DNA of 14,487 nucleotides from QHWK01 sp035315685 (GTDB lineage: Bacteria; Acidobacteriota; Vicinamibacteria; Vicinamibacterales; CAVVIG01): assembly GCA_035315685.1 (NCBI GenBank), contig DATFXR010000065.1, positions 1 to 14,487 on the forward strand, read 5' to 3'. This document shows positions 14,460 through 14,487 of this stretch, in pieces; the first letter of the stretch is position 1; each line of letters starts with the position of its first letter. The notes beneath the pieces are model-generated. The model was not told the origin of the DNA, did no database searches, and saw only the letters and a list, made by a program, of their open reading frames with translations. The translations under genes and the position numbers were made by a program.

Positions 14460-14487
14460 ATGAAATCCAAGACCAACGTCAAGGCCG
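14460..14487 (+). CDS. tiny peptide 2 of the tandem pair (partial, runs off the window)
   Basis: The ATG at 14460 follows GGAAAGGA (14445-14452) with seven bases of spacing. The visible product is M-K-S-K-T-N-V-K-A, repeating the N-terminus of peptide 1. At DNA level, AACGTCAAGGCCG is identical in both ORFs and the preceding bases differ mostly by synonymous or conservative changes. The C-terminus, which would show whether this is a longer precursor, lies outside the window. Confidence 0.55.

Noticed and set aside
13301..14482. 393-codon minus-strand frame opposite the hydrolase
   Set aside because: It is a shadow of the well-supported alpha/beta-hydrolase and runs through the FG-GAP fragment in the wrong frame.
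14345..14487. Alternative ORF from the ATG at 14345
   Set aside because: That ATG is one base from the Shine-Dalgarno, its product is Arg/His/Gln-rich, and its frame ignores the repeated K-T-N-V-K-A peptides that the other frame shows twice.

Overview
The window reads as chromosomal DNA of a GC-rich Gram-negative bacterium. The gene types (exported tannase-like esterase, PQQ-like propeller protein, M16 protease, beta-helix protein, cupredoxin lipoprotein, NagBA with a sodium symporter) suggest Acidobacteriota, perhaps Vicinamibacteria. That placement is inferred from gene style; no marker gene is present. No phage, insertion sequence, CRISPR, rRNA or tRNA was found.

Left end (1-1757). The window opens in the last codons of a vanadium-haloperoxidase/PAP2-type protein (+). 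Converging on it is a two-gene minus-strand operon. Its first gene is an exported right-handed beta-helix protein (861-1757), whose frame is broken once by an in-frame UGA. Two bases after it starts an exported thioredoxin-fold protein (247-858), whose active-site UxxC motif is encoded by an in-frame UGA. A two-tier hairpin sits immediately downstream, placed as in bacterial SECIS elements. This is a probable selenoprotein and the best-supported unusual feature here.

Centre left (1758-5767). A 634-base divergent gap without a convincing gene leads into a tight plus-strand operon: glucosamine-6-phosphate deaminase (nagB), a compact N-acetylglucosamine-6-phosphate deacetylase (nagA, overlapping nagB by 4 bases) and an SSS-family symporter 2 bases further on. 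Together they describe uptake and catabolism of GlcNAc or a related amino sugar, with the phosphorylating kinase located elsewhere.

Centre right (5915-13996). Single plus-strand genes for envelope or secreted proteins follow: a cupredoxin lipoprotein, a tannase/feruloyl-esterase family hydrolase, a two-half M16 zinc protease, a secreted PQQ-like beta-propeller protein and an alpha/beta-hydrolase lipoprotein.

Right end (13997-14487). A short minus-strand FG-GAP-like fragment lies next to a leader bounded by a perfect 13-bp inverted repeat. The leader precedes two tandem tiny ORFs, each with a good ribosome-binding site and sharing K-T-N-V-K-A. They look like precursor-type peptides. The second runs off the window, so the rest of this possible peptide system is out of view.
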